Shown in pieces: positions 41,983 to 51,849 of a stretch of 64,000 bases of DNA (positions are counted from its first letter, which is position 1; every line of letters begins with the position of its first letter). The notes below the pieces were generated by a model that was not told the origin of the DNA, searched no databases, and saw only the letters and a list, made by a program, of their open reading frames with translations. The position numbers and the translations under genes were made by a program. Source of the DNA: Rhizobium laguerreae (lineage in GTDB: Bacteria; Pseudomonadota; Alphaproteobacteria; Rhizobiales; Rhizobiaceae); assembly GCF_002008165.1 (NCBI RefSeq), contig NZ_MRDM01000011.1, forward strand, positions 434,001 through 498,000, given 5' to 3'.

Positions 41983-42714
41983 TTACGCAAACGTCCGCAA
42001 TCGCCGGATCGTTTCCTCCGCCTCGCCGATCGCCTCGGGCGTGCCGACCGTCAGCCAATGGCCTTCGAGCACCATGCCGAAAAGCCGTCCACGCGCGATC
42101 GCCTTGTCGAAATAGATATTGAGGTTGAAGGCATCCTTCGGCGCATCGTCGAACAGCGACGGGTTCATGGCAATCGCGCCGGCATAGACGACGGGATTGG
42201 ACGGATCGTCGCGATAACGCGTCAGCCGGCCATCGGCCGCAAGACTGAAGTCGTTCTTGCCATTGTGACCCGTCGTATCCTCGATCTCGACGCAAAGCAG
42301 CGCCATGTCCATGCGCTCGACATCGAAGAATCCGGCTAAGCGTTCCAGGTTCGTCGGCCGCCCCGGCTGTTCGCCGATCCAGAAGAGATCGGCGTTCATG
42401 ACGAAGATATTGTCGCGGCTAAGCAGCCTCAACCCCTTCGCCAGGCCGCCGCCGGAATTCATCAGTGCGTCCCGCTCGTCTGATATGACGATGTCGAGGC
42501 CGTGATAATTCCCGAGATGTTCGAGCATCTGGTCGGCGTGGTGGTGAACGTTGACGACGGCGCGTTCGATGCCGGCTGCGACCAGCGAATCCAGCGCGTA
42601 GTCGATCATCGGCTTGCCGTCGATTTTCACCAGCGGCTTCGGGATGGTATCGGTGATCGGGCGCATGCGGGTTCCGAGACCCGCGGCCAGTACCATGGCT
42701 TGTCTGATGGTCAT
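41983..42714 (-). CDS. murU: N-acetylmuramate-1-phosphate uridylyltransferase-like nucleotidyltransferase
   Basis: Predicted to convert MurNAc-1-phosphate and UTP to UDP-MurNAc in the recycling route described in Pseudomonas. The 243-residue product has the nucleotidyltransferase signature L-A-A-G-L-G-T-R-M-R-P at residues 9-19 and P-K-P-L-V. General family members also make other NDP-sugars, but the neighbour upstream contains an AmgK-like kinase that would supply its substrate, which makes MurU the best reading. The gap to the kinase gene is 13 bases. Confidence 0.88.
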   Translation of the reverse strand: MTIRQAMVLAAGLGTRMRPITDTIPKPLVKIDGKPMIDYALDSLVAAGIERAVVNVHHHADQMLEHLGNYHGLDIVISDERDALMNSGGGLAKGLRLLSRDNIFVMNADLFWIGEQPGRPTNLERLAGFFDVERMDMALLCVEIEDTTGHNGKNDFSLAADGRLTRYRDDPSNPVVYAGAIAMNPSLFDDAPKDAFNLNIYFDKAIARGRLFGMVLEGHWLTVGTPEAIGEAEETIRRLRTFA

Positions 42715-42727
42715 TCTGATCCGGAAC

Positions 42728-44245
42728 TTATGATTCGCTCTGGCCTATTCCAGCCCTTGCGCACCAATCGCGCAAGGGGGCAAGCGTTTCATGCTCGAGC
42801 GCGACGTGCAGATAGGAAAGCGTGCGCGGCATATGTTTCAGATAGCCCGGCTTGCCATCGCGCTGCAACAGTCGCACCCAGAGGCCGGCAAGCTTGCAGT
42901 TGCGCTGCGCCGACATGATCGCCCAGGCCTTCATAAATCCGGCTTCGTCGAAACCGCGCTCTGCGCGGCGAAGCGTCAGATAATCATCCATCAGCTGCCG
43001 GAAGAGGTCCGGCTCGATCGTTACGCGCGCATCCTGGACGATCGAGGTAAGATCATAGGCCGTTGGTCCGATCATCGCGTCCTGGAAATCGATGAGGCCG
43101 ATCTTGCGAATACCGCTTTCATGTTCGCGCCAGATGATGTTCGGCGAGTGGAAGTCGCGCAGCAGCAGGTTCTTCTCGGCCGTTGCGAGCTCGTCGATGA
43201 GCGCGTCCCAGATCGCCAGATATTCCGCCCGTTCGGCTTCCGTTGCAGGTGCGCCCTGGCGCTTCCAGGGCAGGTGCCAGTCGAGCACCAGCCGCACCTC
43301 CATCTTCATCGCCGTGCGGTCGAAATCAGGAATATGATGGACATGCCCCTTTCCAACGGGGATGTCCTGCGGAAATTTCAGGGCGTGCAGTCTGGCCAGG
43401 CAGGCAACGCTTTCGCGATAGCGTTCGACAACCGGCTGTCCGTGGGCATCCAGCACGCCTTCGCTGCCAAGATCTTCGATCAGCAGGATACCCTTGTCAT
43501 AATCCACCTTGTAGACTTCGGGCGCCGCAAAACCGTCCTTGCGCAGCGCATCGGCGATCGCCACGAAGGGATAAGCGTTTTCGGCGAGATGCGCGACTTT
43601 CGGATAGGGTTTGCCGTCGAGAACCGGCGGGCCTTCAGCAAGCGGCGGCCAGTCCATCAGGATGATGCGTCGGTTCCCGGCCTTCGGATAGATCGCCTCA
43701 TAGGCGCGCAGCGAGGCATCACCGGTCAGGAATCGGCGTCTCGCTTCGGGATAACCTGCATCGTCAAGGAAATCGCGGATCGCCAGGACGCGGTGGATGC
43801 GTGTATTTTGCGCGCCAGCAGCTTTGATCGTCGCCCGCCGGCCGCTGCCTTCATGCGCCAGCGTCAGGGTGATTCGCTCCGCGGGCAGTTCGCTCTTCGC
43901 CATCTCCGGCCATTCGACGAGACAGATGCCGTTCTGCAGGGCCTCCTCGAAGCCAAGCTCCGTCAGTTCGGCAGGATCGCCGAGCCGGTAGAGATCGAAA
44001 TGCGAAACGGCGATGCGCAGATCATAGGATTGCACCAGCGTGAAGGTCGGGCTCGGAACCTCGAGCCCCTCGTCATCGGCCATGGCGCGCAGGATCGCCC
44101 GGGCGAGCGAGGATTTCCCCGCGCCGAGATCGCCGGAAAGGGCAAGGCAATCGCCGGCCTTCAGGGCCAGCGCCAGGTCCTCACCGAGGCGGATGGTGGC
44201 CGCCTCGTCTTTCAGGAAAAGCGAGATCGCATCGCTGGTCGTCAT
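42728..44245 (-). CDS. TsaE-AmgK fusion: tRNA t6A ATPase domain plus amino-sugar kinase
   Basis: The 505-residue product joins two proteins. Residues 1 to about 155 are TsaE, the ATPase needed for t6A37 tRNA modification, with Walker A G-D-L-G-A-G-K-S near residue 39, P-T-F-T-L-V-Q and H-F-D-L-Y-R-L. Residues from about 165 to the end are an APH-fold kinase like AmgK, with the catalytic loop L-R-D-F-H-S-P-N and the metal site L-I-D-F-Q-D-A. AmgK phosphorylates MurNAc/GlcNAc at C1 for the next enzyme, MurU. Its ATG overlaps the divL-like stop (ATGA). Fusion is an uninterrupted frame; that both halves work is inference. Confidence 0.9.
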   Translation of the reverse strand: MTTSDAISLFLKDEAATIRLGEDLALALKAGDCLALSGDLGAGKSSLARAILRAMADDEGLEVPSPTFTLVQSYDLRIAVSHFDLYRLGDPAELTELGFEEALQNGICLVEWPEMAKSELPAERITLTLAHEGSGRRATIKAAGAQNTRIHRVLAIRDFLDDAGYPEARRRFLTGDASLRAYEAIYPKAGNRRIILMDWPPLAEGPPVLDGKPYPKVAHLAENAYPFVAIADALRKDGFAAPEVYKVDYDKGILLIEDLGSEGVLDAHGQPVVERYRESVACLARLHALKFPQDIPVGKGHVHHIPDFDRTAMKMEVRLVLDWHLPWKRQGAPATEAERAEYLAIWDALIDELATAEKNLLLRDFHSPNIIWREHESGIRKIGLIDFQDAMIGPTAYDLTSIVQDARVTIEPDLFRQLMDDYLTLRRAERGFDEAGFMKAWAIMSAQRNCKLAGLWVRLLQRDGKPGYLKHMPRTLSYLHVALEHETLAPLRDWCARAGIGQSES

Positions 44246-46827
44246 TCGGCGGCAGCTGAATGCGGTACATCGACCGAGGGGATACGGCAGACGACGGTCG
44301 TCCCCTTGCCCGGCTCGCTGTCGATCGTCACATCGCCATGATGCAGACTGACGAAGCTGTCGACGATCGAGAGACCGAGGCCGGCGCCGCCGCGTTTGCC
44401 GCTTTTCGCTCCCGTGGCAAAACGATCGAAGACGGTCGCGATCATGTCGGGTGAGATGCCGGGGCCGCGATCACTGACGGCGAAGACGAAATCCGTGCCT
44501 TCGCGATGGCATTCCAGCGAGATCGACGTGCCTTCGGGCGAGAAATTCGCCGCATTGGACAGAAGCTTCAGAAGGATCTGTTTCAGCCGCTGCGGATCGG
44601 CAACGATCGAGCCGAGATAGGCAGGAGCGGTGATTTCAAGTGCGACGCCGCTTTCGTGGAGCCGATCGGCGATCTGCATCGAGACGTCGTCGAGCAGGCC
44701 GTTGAGATCGATATCCGCATAATTGAGGCGCATGATGCCGGCATCGACGGTCGCAAGGTCGAGAATATCGTTGACGAGCGTCAGGAGAACCGAGGACGAG
44801 GTCGAGATGTGGTCGATATATTCGGCCTGCCGTTCGGTAAGCGGCCCGACGCCCGGTGTGCGCAGGAGATCGGTGAAGCCGATAATGTTGGTCAGTGGCG
44901 AACGTAGTTCATAGGAAACGTGCTGGACGAAGTCGTTCTTCAGCTCGTCGGCCTTGCGCAACGCTTCGTTCTTCTCGGTCAGCGCGCGCTCGGCGCGCAC
45001 GCTGTCCGTCATGTTGACGAAGGTCAGCATGGTCTGGGCGTTCGGCAGCGGGATGACGGCATAGTCGAGCACGAGGCCGGAGAAGAGTTCCAGCGTTCCC
45101 TGGCCCGAGCGGCGTTCGTCGTCGAAGCTGGTGATCAGTTCCGCGAAGGTCTTCCAGCCGTCCGGCCGGTCATAGGACGGGGCGCAGGCCTCGCCCAGCG
45201 CACGGATATGGGTGCCGGGCTTGGCTTCGGTTTCGGTGATCCCCCAAAGCGCGCGAAAGGCCGGGTTGGAAAGGCGGATGCGTCCATCAGGACCGAACAC
45301 CGCCACACCTTCGGAAAGATGGTCGATCGTTTCGCCCTGCACCTTGACCAGCGTGTTGTAGCGCGTTTCGAGATCGACCTGCTCGGTCAGGTTTTCGAAC
45401 ACCCAGGTGGCGCCGCCCTGCGGATGGGCGGTCGCAAAGACCCGCAACGTCTGCCCGTTCGGCAGGTGCCAGAGATCCGTTTGCGTGTCGAGCGCGCGAT
45501 AAACGGAAAGCGCGGCGTCCTTCCAGCTTTTCCAGTTGAGCTGGTCCGGCAACTTCTTGGCTGCGCGCAGCCGCTCGAGCAACTCGCTATTGTCCGGCCG
45601 GCCTTCGAGGAAGGCGATATCCAGTTCCCAGAGCGCGACGAAGGCCTGATTGTAGAATTGCAGCCGGCGCTCGCCGTCGAAGATGGCAACCGGCGTGGCG
45701 AGATGGTCGAGCGTTTCGGCATGGCTCTTCAGCGTCCGTTCCAGCTCGGCGCGCACTGCCTCTATGTCGGATACATCGATCGCGATGCCGGCCGAACCGC
45801 CGGGAACCCTGACGTCGACGACGTCGAAGAATGTCCGATTGCCGCGAACGACGGTCGAGATCTTGTCGTGGAAGGGCGATTCCGGCGTCGTCGTGGCGCG
45901 AATGCGTTCGCGCGCGACGGTCGTCAGCATCTCGTGGCCTTCATTGATCGCCTGCTGCGGTGATCGCGCTTCGACCGCCTCGCCATAAGCCTGGTTGACC
46001 CAGGTGAGGCGGCCCACCGGGTCGCGCTGCCAGGCCGGCATGTCGATCGCGTCGAGCATGGTCTGGAAGGCCGAGATCGAGGTCATCAGCCGGTCGCGCT
46101 CAATCCTGAGCTCTGCGAGCTCGGCGCGCAGATTGTTGAGCGCCACGAAACGGACGAAGGCACGCCCGCCGGAAACCCGGCCCTGCGCCTCGAGGATCTC
46201 GTCGCGGATGGTTTCGACCACCATGTCGAAGCTCTGCGCCTCGTCGCGCAGCCGGTCGATCGCCTTTTCCAGCTCGGAAGCCGAACGTGACTTCAGCCAC
46301 AGGCCGAAGGCCAGGAATTCGCCGTCTTGCGGCGCGCCGGTCTCGGGCGGAAGCTGGCCGAGCAGTTCGGGCCGCGCATTGCCGTCCCAGATGACGATCC
46401 GCCGGTTCTTGTCGGCGATCAGAGCCTGGTATTGCGAAATGCGCTGCTGGGCATCGGAGAGCGCCGAGCGGATTTCCCGGCTCTCGTTTTCCAGGTTGCC
46501 GCGCTGGCGCACCAGCCACAGCGTCGACAGCAGGGCTGCCGATATGACGCCGATGACGACGGAAACACCGATCACCTGCGAGGATGTGAAGAGGTGAGCC
46601 GAGGCCGCCGCCTGCTGCTCCGCCTGTGCCAGAGCCGGCCGCGCCAGGGTGGCGAGCGCCGTCCCGGCCGCGCAGCTTTTCAGGAAGCGCGCCAATGGTC
46701 CGTGCTCTTGCTTTACGGCCTCGTGCGCCGTTGCAGATTGATATCCTTGGCCTGCCATGAGCGGGCGGCGATCGGCGCGAACGCCATCATCCGCCTGACC
46801 GGGCAGGCTGCTTTTCATTTCCGACAT
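44242..46827 (-). CDS. divL: DivL-like PAS sensor with tyrosine in place of phospho-acceptor histidine
   Basis: The 861-residue product has a membrane segment at about residues 83-106, a coiled region, three or more PAS-like domains (about 255-345, 370-490 and 495-610), a dimerisation helix and a GHKL ATPase domain with L-L-S-N-A-A-N, D-R-G-P-G-I-S and G-A-G-L-G-L-S. In the dimerisation helix the box reads F-V-Q-H-V-S-Y-E-L-R-S-P-L-T, so Tyr639 replaces histidine, the mark of Caulobacter DivL, which controls CckA and thereby CtrA. The start at 46827 is chosen for the GGACGGAG before it; a TTG at 46851 is the alternative. TsaE-AmgK follows with a four-base overlap. Confidence 0.9.
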   Translation of the reverse strand: MSEMKSSLPGQADDGVRADRRPLMAGQGYQSATAHEAVKQEHGPLARFLKSCAAGTALATLARPALAQAEQQAAASAHLFTSSQVIGVSVVIGVISAALLSTLWLVRQRGNLENESREIRSALSDAQQRISQYQALIADKNRRIVIWDGNARPELLGQLPPETGAPQDGEFLAFGLWLKSRSASELEKAIDRLRDEAQSFDMVVETIRDEILEAQGRVSGGRAFVRFVALNNLRAELAELRIERDRLMTSISAFQTMLDAIDMPAWQRDPVGRLTWVNQAYGEAVEARSPQQAINEGHEMLTTVARERIRATTTPESPFHDKISTVVRGNRTFFDVVDVRVPGGSAGIAIDVSDIEAVRAELERTLKSHAETLDHLATPVAIFDGERRLQFYNQAFVALWELDIAFLEGRPDNSELLERLRAAKKLPDQLNWKSWKDAALSVYRALDTQTDLWHLPNGQTLRVFATAHPQGGATWVFENLTEQVDLETRYNTLVKVQGETIDHLSEGVAVFGPDGRIRLSNPAFRALWGITETEAKPGTHIRALGEACAPSYDRPDGWKTFAELITSFDDERRSGQGTLELFSGLVLDYAVIPLPNAQTMLTFVNMTDSVRAERALTEKNEALRKADELKNDFVQHVSYELRSPLTNIIGFTDLLRTPGVGPLTERQAEYIDHISTSSSVLLTLVNDILDLATVDAGIMRLNYADIDLNGLLDDVSMQIADRLHESGVALEITAPAYLGSIVADPQRLKQILLKLLSNAANFSPEGTSISLECHREGTDFVFAVSDRGPGISPDMIATVFDRFATGAKSGKRGGAGLGLSIVDSFVSLHHGDVTIDSEPGKGTTVVCRIPSVDVPHSAAAE

Positions 46828-46972
46828 CCGCGGTATGTCTCCGTCCTTCAATGTGCCGCATTACGACAAGACATCCCATTTTCGCAGCGGTCGGACAGGG
46901 TCCTGCGCCACGAATCAAGTCTTAAAACAATACTTCGGAAGGGAATCTGCGGGAAGGGAGCGTCCAAAAAAT

Positions 46973-47002
46973 AAGCCGCGGCATTTGTCAATGCCGCGGC
47001 TT
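46973..47002 (-). terminator. Terminator of ahcY
   Basis: Perfect 12-base arms AAGCCGCGGCAT / ATGCCGCGGCTT with a six-base loop. On the minus strand it runs into ATTTTTT. It separates ahcY from the divL-like gene, which must therefore start from a promoter in 46828-46972. Confidence 0.92.
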
Positions 47003-47030
47003 CTACATCTTGTGGATACTAACGATCAAA

Positions 47031-48431
<1,401 letters not shown>

Positions 48432-48546
48432 AGAGGCCTCCAGGCTGAAAAACGTCTCAAAATTGGCGCAGGCGCGAAGGATGACCCACGTGCAAGCGCA
48501 CGGCATGTCCGCCGTTTAGCAGGCTTCGCCGGTGATGGCAATAAGG

Positions 48547-48575
48547 ATATAAAGAAGTCTTTATATGTTTATATG
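48547..48575 (-). promoter_or_regulatory. Palindromic operator candidate upstream of ahcY
   Basis: ATATAAAGA-AG-TCTTTATAT (48547-48566) is a perfect nine-base inverted repeat with a two-base spacer, followed by a direct repeat of TTTATATG to 48575. It stands out as A+T-rich in a G+C-rich gap, 116 bases before the ahcY start. This shape fits a dimeric repressor of the ArsR type; an SAH-responsive ArsR repressor (SahR) of the methionine cycle is known in proteobacteria. The link is inference. Confidence 0.6.
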
Positions 48576-48589
48576 AACTCGATCGGAGC

Positions 48590-48865
48590 TCACATCTCCT
48601 CGCCGAACCTGTTCTGGATCAGCTGGTCCAGCGCCTCCAGCGCTTCCTCGGCCTGGCTGCCGCTTGCCGAGACGACGACGCTCGAGCCGGGGCTTGCCGC
48701 AAGCATCATCAGGCCCATGATGGAGGTACCGCCGACCGTCATTCCGTCCTTGGAAACGGTGATGGCGGCATCGAAGGTCTCGACCATCTGCACGAATTTG
48801 GCGGAAGCGCGCGCGTGAAGACCGCGCTTGTTGATGATAAGGAGTTCCCGGGAGAGCGACGTCAT
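48590..48865 (-). CDS. ptsH: Phosphocarrier protein HPr (nitrogen-PTS NPr type)
   Basis: Small phosphoryl carrier. The 91-residue product has the active-site His17 in R-G-L-H-A-R-A-S and the regulatory Ser48 in G-T-S-I-M-G-L, the residue modified by HprK. The genes for EIIA-Man (ptsM) and HprK are directly upstream, while no sugar permease is present, so this is the regulatory PTS branch of alphaproteobacteria. The gap to ptsM is nine bases. Confidence 0.95.
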   Translation of the reverse strand: MTSLSRELLIINKRGLHARASAKFVQMVETFDAAITVSKDGMTVGGTSIMGLMMLAASPGSSVVVSASGSQAEEALEALDQLIQNRFGEEM

Positions 48866-48874
48866 GAATGCCCG

Positions 48875-49276
48875 TTATTTTCCGCTGAGCACACGGCTGG
48901 CGACGTTGATATATTTCCGCCCGGCTTCGGAGGCCTCCACCAGCGCCTTCTCCATGTTGTTCTCGCCGCGCACCCCGGCAAGCTTGATCAACATCGGCAG
49001 GTTGACGCCGGCAATGACCTCGGTATGGCCGCTGCTCATGACTGATATGGCAAGATTGGACGGTGTGCCGCCGAACATGTCGGTCAGGATGACGACGCCG
49101 TGGCCATCATCAGCACCGGAAACGGCTTCCAGAATGTCCTGCCGTCTCTGGTCCATGTCGTCTTCGGGGCCAATACAGACCGTCTCGATGAATTTCTGAG
49201 GACCGACGACGTGCTCGACAGCATGACGAAACTCTTCAGCCAGCTTGCCATGAGTGACAAGCACAAGTCCGATCAT
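48875..49276 (-). CDS. ptsM: PTS EIIA component, mannose family (regulatory)
   Basis: Cytoplasmic EIIA of the mannose superfamily, phosphorylated at His9 in V-L-V-T-H-G-K-L-A. The 133-residue product carries only the IIA domain; IIB, IIC and IID are not in the window. In alphaproteobacteria such EIIA proteins serve as signalling endpoints and not for sugar import. The start M-I-G-L-V at 49276 is chosen over an extension to 49312. The 148-base gap to hprK contains a ten-base palindrome CCACCGGTGG at 49335-49344 and no other gene that I can support. Confidence 0.93.
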   Translation of the reverse strand: MIGLVLVTHGKLAEEFRHAVEHVVGPQKFIETVCIGPEDDMDQRRQDILEAVSGADDGHGVVILTDMFGGTPSNLAISVMSSGHTEVIAGVNLPMLIKLAGVRGENNMEKALVEASEAGRKYINVASRVLSGK

Positions 49277-49424
49277 GATATTACTGCTCCCATATACAAA
49301 CGGTGGCCCCAATATCGCAATGCAGCAATTACGTCCACCGGTGGGGGCACATCTTGGCTATGAAAAGCCGAAGTGCAAGATAAAAATGCGAATATATAAG
49401 GCAGATTGACCAATCCGGAAGGCC

Positions 49425-49877
49425 TCAGCGCCCGATATCCGGCACTTTTGCCATCAGGATCGCAAGGGGTGAGGAAACGCCTGTGAGCAACCGCAATGCG
49501 GGAAGCGAAAAACCGGCAGCAAGGCTCACCATTTCGCCCTCGGGAGGCACCCGGTTTTCACCGGTCGCGCTGCCCGGAAGCACGGCATAATGCATGGCCG
49601 CCCTGGGAATATGGTCCTGACGAACGATGCCGGTGCCGCGAAGTTCGATCAGCCCGGTGATCGACGGCGGGCACGTGGCGATCACCGCGCCGGCCTCTCT
49701 TGAGAGAAGAACCTGGTCGTCCGCGACCAGCGCCGTGAAAAGCCCGAGCCGGCGCGCCTCGGTCATGCAGGTGAAGGCCAGCATCGATTTTCCCCAGCCG
49801 GAGGGGCCGCTGAACAGCAGCCCGGTCTTGCCGACGACGATCGCCGTCGCATGGACGTTGAAACCTGCCTCGGTCAT
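49425..49877 (-). CDS. hprK: Short HPr kinase/phosphorylase (catalytic domain only)
   Basis: Kinase acting on the regulatory serine of HPr. At 150 residues it is about half the Firmicutes HprK and lacks the N-terminal domain. It keeps the P-loop G-P-S-G-W-G-K-S at residues 24-31 and the I-E-L-R-G-T-G signature. This short form is typical of alphaproteobacteria. Its ATG overlaps the chvG stop (ATGA), so production is coupled to the ChvG sensor, which ties PTS state to envelope signalling. Confidence 0.94.
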   Translation of the reverse strand: MTEAGFNVHATAIVVGKTGLLFSGPSGWGKSMLAFTCMTEARRLGLFTALVADDQVLLSREAGAVIATCPPSITGLIELRGTGIVRQDHIPRAAMHYAVLPGSATGENRVPPEGEMVSLAAGFSLPALRLLTGVSSPLAILMAKVPDIGR

Positions 49878-51664
49878 GCTGCGGCGCCGATTGGCAAAGA
49901 GAGGATGAAGCGGGCGCCGAGTATATGCCCGCTCTCGGCATCGGTGATGTTTTCGGCTCTCAGCGAACCGCCATGCGCTTCGGCGATCTGGCGGCTGATC
50001 GAAAGGCCGAGGCCCGAATTCTGGCCGAAGCCTTCCGCCTCCGGCCGGTCCGTATAGAAGCGCTCGAAGATACGGTCGATATTTTCCGCCTGGATGCCCG
50101 GGCCGTTGTCTTCGATCGTGGTGACGCAGCGCGAGCGTGTCCGCACCAGCCGCACAGTAATCTTGCCGCCCTTTTCCGGCACGAAAGAGCGGGCATTCTC
50201 GATCAGGTTGGCGATGATCTGGCCGATGCGTAGATCGTGGCCGTTGATGACGAAGCGGGTCTTGACGTTCGGCTTGCGTTCGATCGCATATTCGATCTCC
50301 ACCTGCTTCTTGGTGCTCCTGACCTGGCGCGAAACCTCGATGAGGTCGCGCAGCAGCACCTCCATATCAACGGAGCCGGCATCCACGCGTGCGAGTTCGG
50401 CGTCGAGACGGGAGGCGTCGGAGATATCGCTGATCAGCCGGTCGAGGCGGCGGACATCGTGCTGGATGACGTCCATCAGCCGCTTCTTGGAATCGTCGGA
50501 TTTGGCAAGCGGAAGCGTTTCGACAGCGCTGCGCAGCGAGGTCAGCGGGTTCTTGAGCTCATGGCTGACATCGGCCGCGAAACTTTCGATCGCATCGATG
50601 CGGTCGTAGAGCGCCGTCGTCATCTCGCGCAAGGCGATGGAAAGGTTGCCGATTTCATCCTGGCGGGCAGAGAAGTCGGGAATTTCCTCACGCGTCTTGG
50701 CGCCGCGGCGGACGCGGATGGCCGCTGCCGAAAGACGGCGCAGCGGATTGGCGATGGTCGACGACAGCACCAGCGAAAGCAGCACGTTGACGAGCGTCGC
50801 GACGCCGAAGACGCGCATGATGGCAAGCCGCTCGGCATGGACGATATTGTCGATGTCGCCCGCCTGTGTCGACAACAACAGCACGCCGAGCACGGCGCGG
50901 AAGCGCTGGATCGGCACGGCGACGGAAACGATGAGCTCCCCTTTTTCAGTGGTGCGCACGACTGCGCCGCGAACGCCGGTGAGCGCATTCATCACTTCGG
51001 GATAGATTGAGCCGTCGCCCCCCGGCGCTTCCTTATAGAGCGGCAGATTGCCGGGCTGTAACGCCTTGTTGAACAGGGTGGCGAACCATTCGCTCCAGGT
51101 CTGTTTCTCTTCCTCAACCGGCGGCAGGTCGAAGCGCAGCACCTGGCCGCGCGAATAGAGATGGCGCGAATCGAGCAGCAGGTTGGCATCGGCATCGAAG
51201 ATGCGGGCGCGCGTGCGCGTCGGAGAGATCAGCCGGCGCAGGACCGGCGCGACCTTTTCGGGATCGATCGGGAATTCAAGGTCCTCGTCGTTCGGCACCG
51301 GGGTGATGCTCTGGCCGGCCTGCAGCTCGAGCAGCTTCTGCGGATCGATGGTAATCGAGTTCGTATCGACCGACGCGGAGGCCGAAACGGCGCCGGCGAT
51401 GATTTCGCCCTGCGTCAACAGGCTTTCGGCGCGAGCGTCGATCAATCCCTCGCGGAACTGGTTAAGGTAGAGGATGCCGCCGACGAGCACCACCAGCGCG
51501 ACGAGATTGAAGAACAGGATGCGCCGCGTCAAGCTCGAAAAGACGGCATTGCCGAAGATGCGGCGGATCAGCGTGAAGGGATGCGACCAACGGCGGCCTC
51601 GGACGCGACGGGTGCTCACGCCCTCCGCATCGTCGAGATCCCTTTCCTGCACCAACTGTGCCAA
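49874..51664 (-). CDS. chvG: Sensor histidine kinase ChvG (ExoS)
   Basis: Membrane sensor of the ChvG-ChvI system, responsive to acid and envelope state and controlling exopolysaccharide, motility and symbiosis or virulence genes in Rhizobiales. The 596-residue product has membrane segments at about 49-68 and 281-301 enclosing a periplasmic domain of roughly 210 residues, then HAMP, a dimerisation helix with V-S-H-E-L-K-N-P-L-T (His368) and the ATPase domain with E-D-N-G-P-G-I and S-G-L-G-L-S-I. The TTG start at 51664 is the longest reading and is uncertain; GTG at 51652 is an alternative. Confidence 0.95.
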   Translation of the reverse strand: MAQLVQERDLDDAEGVSTRRVRGRRWSHPFTLIRRIFGNAVFSSLTRRILFFNLVALVVLVGGILYLNQFREGLIDARAESLLTQGEIIAGAVSASASVDTNSITIDPQKLLELQAGQSITPVPNDEDLEFPIDPEKVAPVLRRLISPTRTRARIFDADANLLLDSRHLYSRGQVLRFDLPPVEEEKQTWSEWFATLFNKALQPGNLPLYKEAPGGDGSIYPEVMNALTGVRGAVVRTTEKGELIVSVAVPIQRFRAVLGVLLLSTQAGDIDNIVHAERLAIMRVFGVATLVNVLLSLVLSSTIANPLRRLSAAAIRVRRGAKTREEIPDFSARQDEIGNLSIALREMTTALYDRIDAIESFAADVSHELKNPLTSLRSAVETLPLAKSDDSKKRLMDVIQHDVRRLDRLISDISDASRLDAELARVDAGSVDMEVLLRDLIEVSRQVRSTKKQVEIEYAIERKPNVKTRFVINGHDLRIGQIIANLIENARSFVPEKGGKITVRLVRTRSRCVTTIEDNGPGIQAENIDRIFERFYTDRPEAEGFGQNSGLGLSISRQIAEAHGGSLRAENITDAESGHILGARFILSLPIGAAA

Positions 51665-51720
51665 TAACAGGCCCTTTCGAAGGGCGGGGCCGGATGGACC
51701 GGCCCGCAGCCCTCAACATT

Positions 51721-51828
51721 TCTAACAGCGCCGCGCGTCTTTTCAGACGCGCAAAGGACGCTGTGACATTTTGAACTGCTGCATAATTTGATCCTTAAAT
51801 CGATGCCGACTTAGGAGATTATGCAGGA
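51721..51828 (-). repeat. RIME-type mosaic element between chvI and chvG
   Basis: About 108 bases with two large palindromes. The first (51725-51764) has outer arms ACAGCG / CGCTGT and inner arms GCGCGTC / GACGCGC. The second (51779-51826) has outer arms CTGCATAAT / ATTATGCAG. Rhizobium-specific intergenic mosaic elements (RIME) were first described from the chvI-chvG gap of Rhizobium, and both size and position agree. It lies between two genes of one operon, so its RNA would be part of the transcript. Confidence 0.88.
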
Positions 51829-51849
51829 GCGCGCTGCGCCGCTCGGGGC

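Noticed and set aside
42791..44341. 516-codon open frame on the plus strand
   Set aside because: Antisense to the TsaE-AmgK fusion; no domain and no ribosome site.
48432..48546. SAH riboswitch before ahcY
   Set aside because: The leader can form hairpins but I could not match the conserved SAH aptamer core; the palindromic DNA site is a simpler explanation.
49335..49344. CCACCGGTGG palindrome before ptsM as an operator
   Set aside because: Ten bases of G+C-rich palindrome occur often by chance in such a genome; no second copy or known motif supports it.
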